Of a stretch of DNA of 64,000 nt, positions 56,346 through 64,000 are shown one piece after another (the stretch's first letter is position 1; every line of letters begins with the position of its first letter). The stretch spans positions 87,789-151,788 of the forward strand of contig CACOPQ010000003.1 in NCBI GenBank assembly GCA_902629125.1, in the 5' to 3' direction. This DNA comes from an uncultured Alphaproteobacteria bacterium (GTDB lineage: Bacteria; Pseudomonadota; Alphaproteobacteria; Thalassobaculales; Thalassobaculaceae). A model generated the notes under the pieces. The model saw nothing but the letters and a program-made list of their open reading frames with translations, was not told the origin of the DNA and searched no databases. Made by a program: the position numbers and the translations under genes.

Positions 56346-57278
56346 ATGCCGGCTGTGCTTTTTCATTCTCCTAATGATTCCCCGACTGAATGGGAAAAAA
56401 AACTTCGTGAATTTATGCCGAACTTGGATATGAGGATTTGGCCAGATATAGGGGATCCGAACGACATCGAGTTCGCTTTAGTGTGGAAATTACCTTCTGG
56501 AAATTATGAAAAATTTAAGAACCTGCGTTGTATTTGTTCATTAGGGCAAGGCGTAGATCATATTTTCACAGACGCGGATCTGCCTAATCAAGTTCATATT
56601 ATGAGATTAGTGGATCCGTGGATGGCACAAGCAATGAGTGAATGGATACTCTTGCAAGTTTTGAGATTTCATAGACAAGTACCAGAATATGAGGATTTAG
56701 AAAAACAACTTAAATGGAAAGTGTTGCCGCCGCCTGAAACCTCTGAATGCGCCGTTGGTATCCTCGGTTTAGGGGAGCTTGGACGCGATGCCGCTAGAAA
56801 GATTTCAGCGCTTGGTTTCAAAGTTGCAGGGTGGAGCCGAACTGAAAAAGAAGTTCAGGGTGTGGAGTGCTTTTATGGTGAGAAACAGCTAGAAGCTTTC
56901 TTAAATAGAACCAAAATATTATGTTGTCTTTTGCCTCTTACACCAAAAACGACTGGAATAATCAACTCAAAAACGATCTCGCAACTCCCTCGGGGCTCGT
57001 ATGTTGTAAACGCCGGGCGTGGGCAACATGTTGTCGATACATGCCTTTTACGCGCTCTTGATACGGGTCATTTAGCTGGTGCTGCATTAGATGTATTTAA
57101 TGAAGAACCCCTTCCATCACAGCACCCATACTGGGCGCATCCAAAAGTAAGTGTCTGGCCGCATGTCTCCGCACAATCGAATGCGGATAGCGCTGCAGGG
57201 CAAGTTGCTGATGCGATTGGTAAGGTGTTTTCTGGTAAAGTCCCAGATAACCTGGTTAGCAGAGAACAACAATATTAA
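56346..57278 (+). CDS. D-isomer 2-hydroxyacid dehydrogenase (GhrA-like), copy 1
   Basis: This 310-residue NAD(P) enzyme resembles glyoxylate/hydroxypyruvate reductase A. It has the nucleotide motif GILGLGELG (138-146), and the catalytic arginine in NAGRG (about 224), glutamate in NEEPLP (about 254) and histidine in WPHVSA (about 273). GhrA-type enzymes reduce glyoxylate to glycolate and hydroxypyruvate to glycerate. It lies 110 bases after yejF and 21 bases before a paralogue of identical length. Confidence 0.88.
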   Translation: MPAVLFHSPNDSPTEWEKKLREFMPNLDMRIWPDIGDPNDIEFALVWKLPSGNYEKFKNLRCICSLGQGVDHIFTDADLPNQVHIMRLVDPWMAQAMSEWILLQVLRFHRQVPEYEDLEKQLKWKVLPPPETSECAVGILGLGELGRDAARKISALGFKVAGWSRTEKEVQGVECFYGEKQLEAFLNRTKILCCLLPLTPKTTGIINSKTISQLPRGSYVVNAGRGQHVVDTCLLRALDTGHLAGAALDVFNEEPLPSQHPYWAHPKVSVWPHVSAQSNADSAAGQVADAIGKVFSGKVPDNLVSREQQY

Positions 57279-57299
57279 AATAAGTAGGAGAACTGGTTC

Positions 57300-58232
57300 G
57301 TGACCAAGATAATGATAAAAGTTGGAGACGAGTCTGCAGAAAGTTACATAGGCGCGTTAAAGCAGGTCGACCCTAGTCTAAACATACTGGAATGGCCGAA
57401 TTACGGTAAACCAGACGAAATTGATGTGGCCATGGTATGGAAACTACCCCATGGCGAACTCAGAAAATTCCCGAATTTGAAGCTTGTTATTTCAATGGCT
57501 GCGGGCGTAGATCATGTGCTTTCTGATCCGCATTATCCCAAGGATATTCCATTAGTGCGAGTGACTGACCCGCATATGGCAAGGTCAATGGCGCACTGGT
57601 TCATTATGAATATCCTTCAACTCCACAGGGAAACAGATTATTATAATTCTCTTCGAAGTAAAAAGATTTGGGAATCAGATAGAGCCTTTGATACAGACTC
57701 TATTTGTGTAGGGATAATGGGACTTGGTTATCTTGGTGTTCACCTAGCGACTATGCTCTTGAACATTGGATTGAGGGTTCAAGGTTGGAGTAGAACGTCA
57801 AAAAAATTGAAAGGAATAAGATCGTTTACTGGGGACGATGGTCTGGCCGAGATGCTCAAAACCACTAACTATCTGGCCTGCCTATTACCAGATACTCCAG
57901 CTACAAAGGGCATATTGGACAGGAGCTTATTTGAGAAGATGCCAAAAGGTTCCTTTTTACTTAATGCGGGACGTGGAAATCAATTAGTAGAAAAAGATCT
58001 GACTATGGCGCTTGATAATGGTCAAATAAAGGGTGCTGCGTTGGATGTTTTTATTGAAGAGCCCTTGCCAAAGAACCATCCTTTTTGGGATGACCACAGG
58101 ATTATTATAACGCCTCATCACGCTGCCGAGGTTTTCATGTCTTCTGCAGCAAAGGCGTTTGTAGAAAATATCAGGCGCGTCAGGTCGGGGCAGCCTCTCA
58201 AGGGGCTGGTCAATCAAGAGGTGGGTTACTAG
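57300..58232 (+). CDS. D-isomer 2-hydroxyacid dehydrogenase (GhrA-like), copy 2
   Basis: The second 310-residue paralogue begins with GTG. It has GIMGLGYLG, NAGRG, IEEPLP and TPHHAA with the catalytic Arg, Glu and His. The two copies align end to end and share segments such as VWKLP and DVFxEEPLP, but differ at most positions, so the duplication is old and substrates may differ. It converges with the aminopeptidase gene with a 12-base gap. Confidence 0.88.
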   Translation: MTKIMIKVGDESAESYIGALKQVDPSLNILEWPNYGKPDEIDVAMVWKLPHGELRKFPNLKLVISMAAGVDHVLSDPHYPKDIPLVRVTDPHMARSMAHWFIMNILQLHRETDYYNSLRSKKIWESDRAFDTDSICVGIMGLGYLGVHLATMLLNIGLRVQGWSRTSKKLKGIRSFTGDDGLAEMLKTTNYLACLLPDTPATKGILDRSLFEKMPKGSFLLNAGRGNQLVEKDLTMALDNGQIKGAALDVFIEEPLPKNHPFWDDHRIIITPHHAAEVFMSSAAKAFVENIRRVRSGQPLKGLVNQEVGY

Positions 58233-58244
58233 GAAACGCCATAA

Positions 58245-59621
58245 TTATCCAAACTTGGCTTTCAGCATAGCATATAGCCCTCTTATAGCCTGCGCCTCCC
58301 CGCCTTCAGGTCTTCCCGGTCTTGCTCTGGTGTTATAGGCCATTAAATCTATATGGGCCCAAGGAATATCCCCTTCAATAAAATTTTCGAGGAATAGTGC
58401 CGCTGTTATGGCACCACCGAAAGGTGCTGAGCCCGTACTAGATAAGTCGGCGACGTTTGATTCGATCAACTGTTTATAGCCTTCCCAGAGTGGTAGACGC
58501 CAAACTGGATCATTATTCTTCAAGCCAAACTCAATAATCTTTTGTGCTAATTTATCATTGTTGCAAAACAAAGCAGGTAAGTCTGTGCCAACAGCAACGC
58601 GCGCTGCACCTGTCAATGTGGCAAAATCAATTATCATTTCGGGTTGGTCCGTTGATGCTTCTGTTAGGGCATCGGAGAGTATCAGGCGACCCTCAGCATC
58701 GGTATTTCCCACCTCTACGGTCAATCCCTTCCTTGTTTGCAGAACGTCTCGAGGTCGGAATGCATCGCCTGAGATTGCGTTTTCAACAGCAGGAATCAAA
58801 ACTCGGAGCCTTATGGAAAGCCCTGCATCCATAATCATATGGGCCAAACCAAGAACTTGCGCTGCTCCACCCATATCCTTTTTCATATTCAGCATGCCAG
58901 ATGCAGGTTTAATATCTAGACCGCCACTATCGAAACAAACGCCCTTGCCAACTAAGGTTATTTTCGGTAGTGACTTTTTCCCCCATTGCAGGTCGATTAA
59001 GCAGGGAGCTCGGGAAGAAGCACGACCGACAGCATGAATAGAGGGATAATTTTTATTTAAAAGTTCTTTTCCTTTTATAACCGTAATGCTGGCTCTAAAT
59101 GCCTTCGCCATTTTTTTTGCGGTGTCTGCTAGTTCTTGTGGACCAAGGTCATTTGCCGGAAGGTTAATCAGGTCCCTGGTAATCGTAATACCGCTGGCCA
59201 GCCGATTTACCTCCGCTCGATCTGCACTAGATGGCCAAACTAACTCGGCTTCGCACTTGTGTTGTTTTTTGTATTTGGAAAACTGGTATTCGCCAAGAGC
59301 CCAGCCGGTAGCTACTTTGGTAGCCCTCTCTGGAGGTAAAGGATTCTCGATATAATAGCGCCCTTTTGGAAGTTGTCTCGGAAGACCAGCAAGATCCCAG
59401 ATTTCGTCTCCTAACTTTTTGCTCTCCTTCACACCAAGGAAAAGTCTAACTTGACCTTGAGCCTGCTTGGGGACAAAGCAGATTGTGCCGGGTTTGCCCT
59501 CAAACCCATTTGATTTAAGCCAATCGTGTTCTGAACTATACTTTTTTTGGTTTTGTACCGCCTCTTTGGTAATGAGTTTAATGGCTATACTTTGAGAATT
59601 TTTTCTTGAGACAAATGGCAT
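58245..59621 (-). CDS. Leucyl aminopeptidase family protein (M17)
   Basis: This 458-residue cytosolic zinc/manganese aminopeptidase has the metal-binding lysine and aspartate in LVGKGVCFDSGGLDIKP, KKDMGG, and NTDAEGRLILSDAL with catalytic Arg and two acidic ligands. The N-terminal domain is shorter than in PepA (about 500 residues), matching the M17 branch usual in Alphaproteobacteria. It is the last gene of the minus-strand run from gamma-glutamyltransferase, 69 bases after cobD. It may cooperate with the peptide importers. Confidence 0.92.
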   Translation of the reverse strand: MPFVSRKNSQSIAIKLITKEAVQNQKKYSSEHDWLKSNGFEGKPGTICFVPKQAQGQVRLFLGVKESKKLGDEIWDLAGLPRQLPKGRYYIENPLPPERATKVATGWALGEYQFSKYKKQHKCEAELVWPSSADRAEVNRLASGITITRDLINLPANDLGPQELADTAKKMAKAFRASITVIKGKELLNKNYPSIHAVGRASSRAPCLIDLQWGKKSLPKITLVGKGVCFDSGGLDIKPASGMLNMKKDMGGAAQVLGLAHMIMDAGLSIRLRVLIPAVENAISGDAFRPRDVLQTRKGLTVEVGNTDAEGRLILSDALTEASTDQPEMIIDFATLTGAARVAVGTDLPALFCNNDKLAQKIIEFGLKNNDPVWRLPLWEGYKQLIESNVADLSSTGSAPFGGAITAALFLENFIEGDIPWAHIDLMAYNTRARPGRPEGGEAQAIRGLYAMLKAKFG

Positions 59622-59690
59622 TTTGATATCCGAACGACGTTAATTATTTTAGAAGATCATATTTCTCTCTTGTCTAAATAAAGAGGACGT

Positions 59691-60662
59691 TTAGAAATTA
59701 AGGCTGTCAAGGAGGATTAGCCAAAAAACATTGAGAATGCAAGCTACACAATATATTCGTAGCGCGATGAAAATGTGTGAAGCATCAACATTCGCAATCC
59801 CATCACCCATCCAGGCGTCCTCGACAAGAATGCCATTGTAGTTTCTTGGTCCCGCTATTTTTATGCCGAGAGCCCCTGCCATTGCCGCTTCTGGCCAGCC
59901 GGCATTTTTGGACCTATGCTTTTTAGCATCTCTTATCGCGGTCGTAAAAGCACTATTCCCTTCCGCTGAAGGAATGATAAAGGCTGCAATCGTTATGATA
60001 AGGGCACTTAATCTCGCGGGAATAAGGTTCGCCGCGTCGTCAAAGCGAGCGGCGCACCATCCAAAGTCGGCATACTTGTCGTTTAGGTAACCAATCATAC
60101 TATCGGATGTGTTTAGTGCCTTATACGCAATTAAAGCGGGTAAGCCCCCCACGGCATACCAAAAAATTGGTGCTACGACACCGTCTGAAAAATTCTCGCT
60201 AAGGGATTCAATTGCAGCTCGGCCAATAGCTTTTTGATCTAATGAATTTGGATCTCTTCCAACTATGTGACGGATTTGAGACCTTGCATCAATTATGTCG
60301 TCAGCTTTGCATGCTTTTGCTACAGATGCGACGTGTCGGTAAAGACTATTTTGTGCCAAAAATATTGAGACAATGAAGGCTTGAAGAATAATCGCAAAAC
60401 TCACTTGATTGCAGTACCAAGCAATCACCCAGCCTGTCAACCAACCAGAGCTGACGATTATTAATATAGAAACAACGCCCAATATTTTGCGGGTAATTGG
60501 TGGGTAGTGGGATTTGTTTAAAAATCTATCGAGGAGTTCTATTTGAAGACCAATAACAACGATCGGGTGGGGTATTCTGGAATAGAGCCACCTTGGATCT
60601 CCCATAACAGCATCGACTGTAATTGCTAGTATAAGTACTAGGAGGCTATCTGAAAATTCCAT
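59691..60662 (-). CDS. cobD: Adenosylcobinamide-phosphate synthase
   Basis: CobD (CbiB) joins aminopropanol or its phosphate to adenosylcobyric acid in the membrane. The 323-residue protein has an acidic-containing first helix (ITVDAVMGDPRWLY), the HPIVVIG segment, and DGVVAPIFWYAVGG typical of CbiB, with five or so hydrophobic helices. The stop of leuD lies 30 bases upstream. Together with cobP it shows late steps of cobalamin synthesis; cobC, cobQ and cobS are not in the window. Confidence 0.94.
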   Translation of the reverse strand: MEFSDSLLVLILAITVDAVMGDPRWLYSRIPHPIVVIGLQIELLDRFLNKSHYPPITRKILGVVSILIIVSSGWLTGWVIAWYCNQVSFAIILQAFIVSIFLAQNSLYRHVASVAKACKADDIIDARSQIRHIVGRDPNSLDQKAIGRAAIESLSENFSDGVVAPIFWYAVGGLPALIAYKALNTSDSMIGYLNDKYADFGWCAARFDDAANLIPARLSALIITIAAFIIPSAEGNSAFTTAIRDAKKHRSKNAGWPEAAMAGALGIKIAGPRNYNGILVEDAWMGDGIANVDASHIFIALRIYCVACILNVFWLILLDSLNF

Positions 60663-60692
60663 AGAGTTCTGAGCCTAGTAGGCCTAATGGTT

Positions 60693-61310
60693 TTAATCAA
60701 TTGATCGCGTCCAAGGGTAATTTGTTTCCTCACTCAACTCATGTTGCTCTATACTTTCTTGGTATTTTAACGTGAGGTCAATATCATCTAAGCCTTCTAA
60801 AAGACATTGTTTTCGAAAGGGGTCAATTTCGAAATCATAAGTACTACCGTTCGGTAAATGGATGGTTTGGTTCTCAAGATCAACCTCGACCTCCGAACTA
60901 TTCGCCGATGCCAGAGCCTTCCAAATAGCTTGCACAATAGATCGATCAAGTTTGATAGGAAGCAAGCCATTTTTCAGTGAGTTAGTATAAAAAATATCAC
61001 CAAAACTGGGAGCAATTACGCACTTTATACCTGCATCATGAAGTGCGTATACAGCTGACTCTCTCGAGGAGCCACAGCCAAAATTATTGTCTGCGACCAG
61101 AATACCTGACGATTTGAATTCTCTTTGATTCAGTATAAACTCTTCGCTCAATTTTCCGTTTTTACTACGGCGCATATCGTGGAATAAAAATTGACCATGG
61201 TCCGTGCTTCGCGGAGTTTTTAAAAAGCGAGCTGGGATTATCTGATCTGTGTCTATATTGGCTATTTGTATTGTTGCAGCCGTTGCAGCCAGTTTTCGAA
61301 ATGCTTCCAT
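60693..61310 (-). CDS. leuD: 3-isopropylmalate dehydratase small subunit
   Basis: LeuD pairs with LeuC to isomerise 2- to 3-isopropylmalate in leucine synthesis. The 205-residue protein has NIDTDQIIPARFL, the swivelling-domain segment NFGCGSSRESA, and GIKCVIAPSFGDIFYTN. GGAGAA precedes the ATG. It starts 11 bases after leuC, so the subunits are co-expressed. Confidence 0.97.
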   Translation of the reverse strand: MEAFRKLAATAATIQIANIDTDQIIPARFLKTPRSTDHGQFLFHDMRRSKNGKLSEEFILNQREFKSSGILVADNNFGCGSSRESAVYALHDAGIKCVIAPSFGDIFYTNSLKNGLLPIKLDRSIVQAIWKALASANSSEVEVDLENQTIHLPNGSTYDFEIDPFRKQCLLEGLDDIDLTLKYQESIEQHELSEETNYPWTRSID

Positions 61311-61321
61311 TAACTTTTCTC

Positions 61322-62725
61322 CTAGCTGAAATCTCTGGCGTCAGTGACGCGGCCGGTTATTGCTGCTGCTGCTGCCATTGCCGGGCTCATCAAATGTGTT
61401 CTGCTGCCTGGTCCCTGCCGTCCCTTAAAGTTCCTATTGCTGGTAGATGCGCATCTTTCTCCAGGTGGCGTAATATCACCATTCATACCAACACACATAG
61501 AACAACCTGTTGACCGCCATTCGAAACCGGCATCCTTAAAAAGTTTATCTAATCCTTCAGCCTCTGCCTGTTCTTTTATTAGAGTGGAACCGGGCACTAT
61601 AATTGCTGGGATTAGCGCTTTTTTGCCTTGAGCAATACGCGCGGCTGAGCGAAGATCTTCTATTCGCGAGTTAGTGCACGAGCCTATAAATACCCGATCA
61701 ATGGCAATATCAGTGAGTTTTTGCCCAGGTGCTAAGCCCATATATTCGAGAGTGCCTTGTAGAGTTTCCCGTTTATTAACATCAGCTTCGTCTTCAGGGC
61801 TCGGTATATATCCGGTAACAGGTAGCGTTTCTTCGGGGCTATTCCCCCATGTCAAGGACGGCGCTATTTTTCCTGCATCTACTGAAACCTCTTTATCAAA
61901 TTTCGCCCCAGGCTCCGTTGCAAGCGTTGTCCAGTCTTTTATTGCTAAATCCCAATCTTTCAGTTTTGGAGCATGCTTTCTTCCTCTCAAGTAGTCGAAA
62001 GTTTTTTGATCCGGTTCAACCATTCCGGCGCGACCCCCAGCTTCAATCGACATATTACAGATAGTCATTCGCCCTTCCATCGAAAGATCTCTTATTGCGG
62101 AGCCGGCATATTCAATCATATAACCGGTTGCACCATTTGCGCCTATAACTGAAATCAAATGCAGAATTATGTCTTTTGCTACTACGCCATCAGATAGAGA
62201 CCCGTTAATATTGATACGCATCGTTTTAGGTTTTGTTTGCCAGAGAGTTTGGGTGGCCAGTACGTGTGCAACTTCAGACGCGCCTATCCCGAATGCTAGA
62301 CAGCCAAAGGCACCGTGGGTCGCAGTGTGACTATCGCCGCATACCAGTGTGATTCCTGGTATGGTAAGGCCTTGTTCCGGTCCAACAACATGAACAATAC
62401 CCTGCTCTTTAGATCCAACCCCGTACAGTCTTATACCAGCATCCTTTGAATTAATTTCGAGTTTCTCAATTGGTACTCGGAGCGCTTCCACCTCATTTCC
62501 CTTTTCCGGGAAACTGGTTGATACATAATGATCTGCGATAGCAACGGTTAGTTCCGGACACCGAACAGTTCTGTTTTCCATTTTAAGTTTATCAAATGCA
62601 TGAAAAGAACCTTCATGGCATAAGTGTCTGTCGATAGACAGCAGTGAAGCGCCATCGTCGCGGGTCAATATTTCGTGTCGGGACCATATTTTTTCGAATA
62701 ATGTTTTAGGCTCGCTATAGCTCAT
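61322..62725 (-). CDS. leuC: 3-isopropylmalate dehydratase large subunit
   Basis: LeuC holds the [4Fe-4S] cluster of isopropylmalate isomerase. The 467-residue aconitase-family protein has TLFEKIW at the start, [26 protein letters not shown] with the first cluster cysteine, and [10 protein letters not shown] with the other two. The start at 62725 gives the usual length; an ATG four codons upstream is possible but sits on the AGGA site. It lies 21 bases after cobP. Confidence 0.97.
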   Translation of the reverse strand: MSYSEPKTLFEKIWSRHEILTRDDGASLLSIDRHLCHEGSFHAFDKLKMENRTVRCPELTVAIADHYVSTSFPEKGNEVEALRVPIEKLEINSKDAGIRLYGVGSKEQGIVHVVGPEQGLTIPGITLVCGDSHTATHGAFGCLAFGIGASEVAHVLATQTLWQTKPKTMRININGSLSDGVVAKDIILHLISVIGANGATGYMIEYAGSAIRDLSMEGRMTICNMSIEAGGRAGMVEPDQKTFDYLRGRKHAPKLKDWDLAIKDWTTLATEPGAKFDKEVSVDAGKIAPSLTWGNSPEETLPVTGYIPSPEDEADVNKRETLQGTLEYMGLAPGQKLTDIAIDRVFIGSCTNSRIEDLRSAARIAQGKKALIPAIIVPGSTLIKEQAEAEGLDKLFKDAGFEWRSTGCSMCVGMNGDITPPGERCASTSNRNFKGRQGPGSRTHLMSPAMAAAAAITGRVTDARDFS

Positions 62726-62746
62726 AATTATTTTCATCCTAAGTTT

Positions 62747-63277
62747 TTAAGATAATTCGTTTTGTCCTTTAACGACCATTGGGATGCCTGCAACCATCAT
62801 TATGACACTCTCCGAAATTGCGGCCACTTTTTGATGGAGTAAGCCAAGGTGATCTCGGAATATTCTCGACATTTCATTATCAGGAACAATACCGAGCCCA
62901 ACTTCACTGGATATAAGAATAATATCGCTAGGCGACTTTTCTAACTCATTTACGAATTTCTTAATGTCCTTATCTATGTTTCGTCCGTTCATCATTAAAT
63001 TTGTAAGCCATAAAGACAGGCAGTCAACCAAAATGACCTTTTGTTTTTTACTTAACTCTGAGATCGCTGAAGGCAGATTGATAGTTGCTTCGACGTCTTG
63101 CCAAGGTTGTTTTTTTCGGCGGTCTTTGTGTATACGGATCCGTTCATCCATTTCTTTATCAAAAGATTGCGCAGTAAAAATATAAATAGGTTTTGAATCT
63201 TTATTTAGTGCAAGTTTCTCGCCAAAAACGCTTTTACCTGATCTTGCACCACCGAGTATCAAAGTAATTTTCCGCAT
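62747..63277 (-). CDS. cobP: Adenosylcobinamide kinase / adenosylcobinamide-phosphate guanylyltransferase
   Basis: CobP (CobU) phosphorylates adenosylcobinamide and then adds GMP, preparing the nucleotide loop of cobalamin. The 176-residue protein has P-loop GGARSGKS (9-16), the guanylylated-histidine region ERIRIHKDRR, the VDCLSLWLTNLM Walker B segment, and SSEVGLGIVP. AGG precedes the ATG. It sits between gamma-glutamyltransferase and leuC on the same strand. Confidence 0.95.
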   Translation of the reverse strand: MRKITLILGGARSGKSVFGEKLALNKDSKPIYIFTAQSFDKEMDERIRIHKDRRKKQPWQDVEATINLPSAISELSKKQKVILVDCLSLWLTNLMMNGRNIDKDIKKFVNELEKSPSDIILISSEVGLGIVPDNEMSRIFRDHLGLLHQKVAAISESVIMMVAGIPMVVKGQNELS

Positions 63278-63305
63278 ATAACCTGCCTATGAATATTCTG
63301 GAGGA

Positions 63306-64000
63306 TCAAATTACGAGGCCTTTTCCTCTGGCTCGTGGATCGCCAACAGCTGTCGCCAAATTGCCAGTGTCGAGTTGGATCGCCTGCACTACGCCCATAG
63401 AAGTATCTCGTCCTGGTGAGTTTTGATAACGTAACCCTAATTTTTTGGCAAGTGGGATAGCTCTTTCGTGTAAGTCTTCATCCGCTAGTAGGGTCTCCGA
63501 TTCCGCGTGCAGTTTGGGCTCTGTTATAGCCTCGATTAGACTTTTATTTTGCAGAAAAAAGCGATGAAGCACTTGCATTAGTGAAGTTGGTATACGTGTA
63601 GATCCTGAAGCTCCTAGCACTAATTTTACCGAGTTATTTTTAAGTAATATAGATGGCATCATACTGCTAACAGGACGTTTCCCGCTTGAAATCTCATTTG
63701 GATTATTGGGCCAGGGACTAAAAAGCGCCATTTGGTTATTCATCAGAATCCCAGTTTTCGGTATAACAACGCCCGAGTGATTATTATTGGAGTAAGTCAA
63801 ACACACGGCATTACCTTCTGTGTCTAATGTGCAAAGACTGGTTGTTTCAGCAGACTCAGCTGCGTTAGCAGTTCCGTCACCCTGCAAGTCCCCAAAACTT
63901 TTTCTTCTATCTGAAAACATTTTAAGCATGGCGCGTGCGAGTAGTTCCTGATGATCGTTTTGTTCGGTACAATTTATAAGTGCTTGAAGACCTGAAAACA
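63306..64000 (-). CDS. Gamma-glutamyltransferase family protein, N-terminus cut by window end
   Basis: The visible 231 residues are the C-terminal part of an Ntn-hydrolase precursor. The new N-terminus after self-cleavage is the threonine in AETTSLC, followed by LDTEGNAVCLTYSNNN; other family segments are GKRPVSSMMPSI and LGASGSTRIPTSLMQ. The usual TTH after the cleavage site is TTS here. The frame stays open to base 64000, so the gene continues outside. Family members split gamma-glutamyl bonds, as in glutathione, usually in the periplasm. Some acylases (cephalosporin acylase type) look alike. cobP follows 28 bases later. Confidence 0.85.
   Translation of the reverse strand, partial: FSGLQALINCTEQNDHQELLARAMLKMFSDRRKSFGDLQGDGTANAAESAETTSLCTLDTEGNAVCLTYSNNNHSGVVIPKTGILMNNQMALFSPWPNNPNEISSGKRPVSSMMPSILLKNNSVKLVLGASGSTRIPTSLMQVLHRFFLQNKSLIEAITEPKLHAESETLLADEDLHERAIPLAKKLGLRYQNSPGRDTSMGVVQAIQLDTGNLATAVGDPRARGKGLVI

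Noticed and set aside
58558..59037. 159-codon open frame antisense to the M17 aminopeptidase
   Set aside because: It runs through the conserved catalytic part of the aminopeptidase and has no recognisable features.
62747..64000. Cobalamin riboswitch upstream of cobP or leuC
   Set aside because: The gaps are under 30 bases and upstream DNA is coding, so there is no room for one here.
1..64000. CRISPR arrays, tRNA or rRNA genes, insertion sequences, prophage
   Set aside because: No regularly spaced repeats, cloverleaf sequences, transposases or phage proteins were seen by eye; a tool search would be needed for certainty.

Overview
The window is chromosomal DNA of an AT-rich Alphaproteobacterium. 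It is probably a free-living, marine-type lineage of the Rhodospirillales/SAR116 kind; the class is well supported, the finer placement is a guess. Support for the class comes from gene order: a kdsB-pheA pair divergent from a membrane-anchored cytochrome c, followed by a HisN-type phosphatase and yejABEF, plus a pteridine-reductase-like SDR next to folB. No tRNA, rRNA, insertion sequence, phage gene, CRISPR array or transcriptional regulator was recognised. The DNA is densely coding; only two gene-free stretches exceed 300 bases (9194-9705 and 39675-40032).

Region 1 (1-9.2 kb): three short-chain dehydrogenases (one cut by the window edge), a 2-keto-4-pentenoate hydratase-like enzyme, an unknown coiled-coil protein, uvrB, a divergent radical SAM protein, a metallophosphoesterase, and the folate pair folB plus a pteridine-reductase-like SDR. 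Region 2 (9.2-17.7 kb): an AT-rich spacer with DnaA-box-like words, then uvrC, pgsA and the molybdenum cofactor genes mobB-moeA-moaD-moaE, then fmt-def on the other strand and rmuC.

Region 3 (17.9-45.4 kb) is a catabolic island set between housekeeping genes. Its first operon holds an MmgE/PrpD protein, a MaoC hydratase, an acyl-CoA dehydrogenase and both subunits of a hydantoinase/oxoprolinase. Next come an SDR, a Gfo/Idh/MocA dehydrogenase with a TIM-barrel isomerase, a fused FAD/Fe-S 2-hydroxyacid dehydrogenase and a glyoxylate-type aminotransferase. A peptide-type ABC transporter follows in two parts: a GsiA-like fused ATPase on the plus strand, and the binding protein with two permeases on the minus strand. 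Between them lie a secreted intradiol dioxygenase-like protein and a metallo-beta-lactamase-fold enzyme. The island ends with a haloacid-dehalogenase-type hydrolase, a second MmgE/PrpD protein, two SMP-30 lactonase-like proteins and a class III CoA-transferase. The likely logic is import of small organic acids, amides or lactones, CoA activation, oxidation and hydration, with glyoxylate or 2-hydroxyacids handled at the end; the real substrate cannot be read from sequence.

Region 4 (45.4-64 kb): lepA, pheA and kdsB on the minus strand; cycM, hisN-like, yejABEF and two tandem GhrA-like dehydrogenases on the plus strand; then a minus-strand run of gamma-glutamyltransferase (cut by the window end), cobP, leuC, leuD, cobD and an M17 aminopeptidase, interleaving leucine and cobalamin synthesis.
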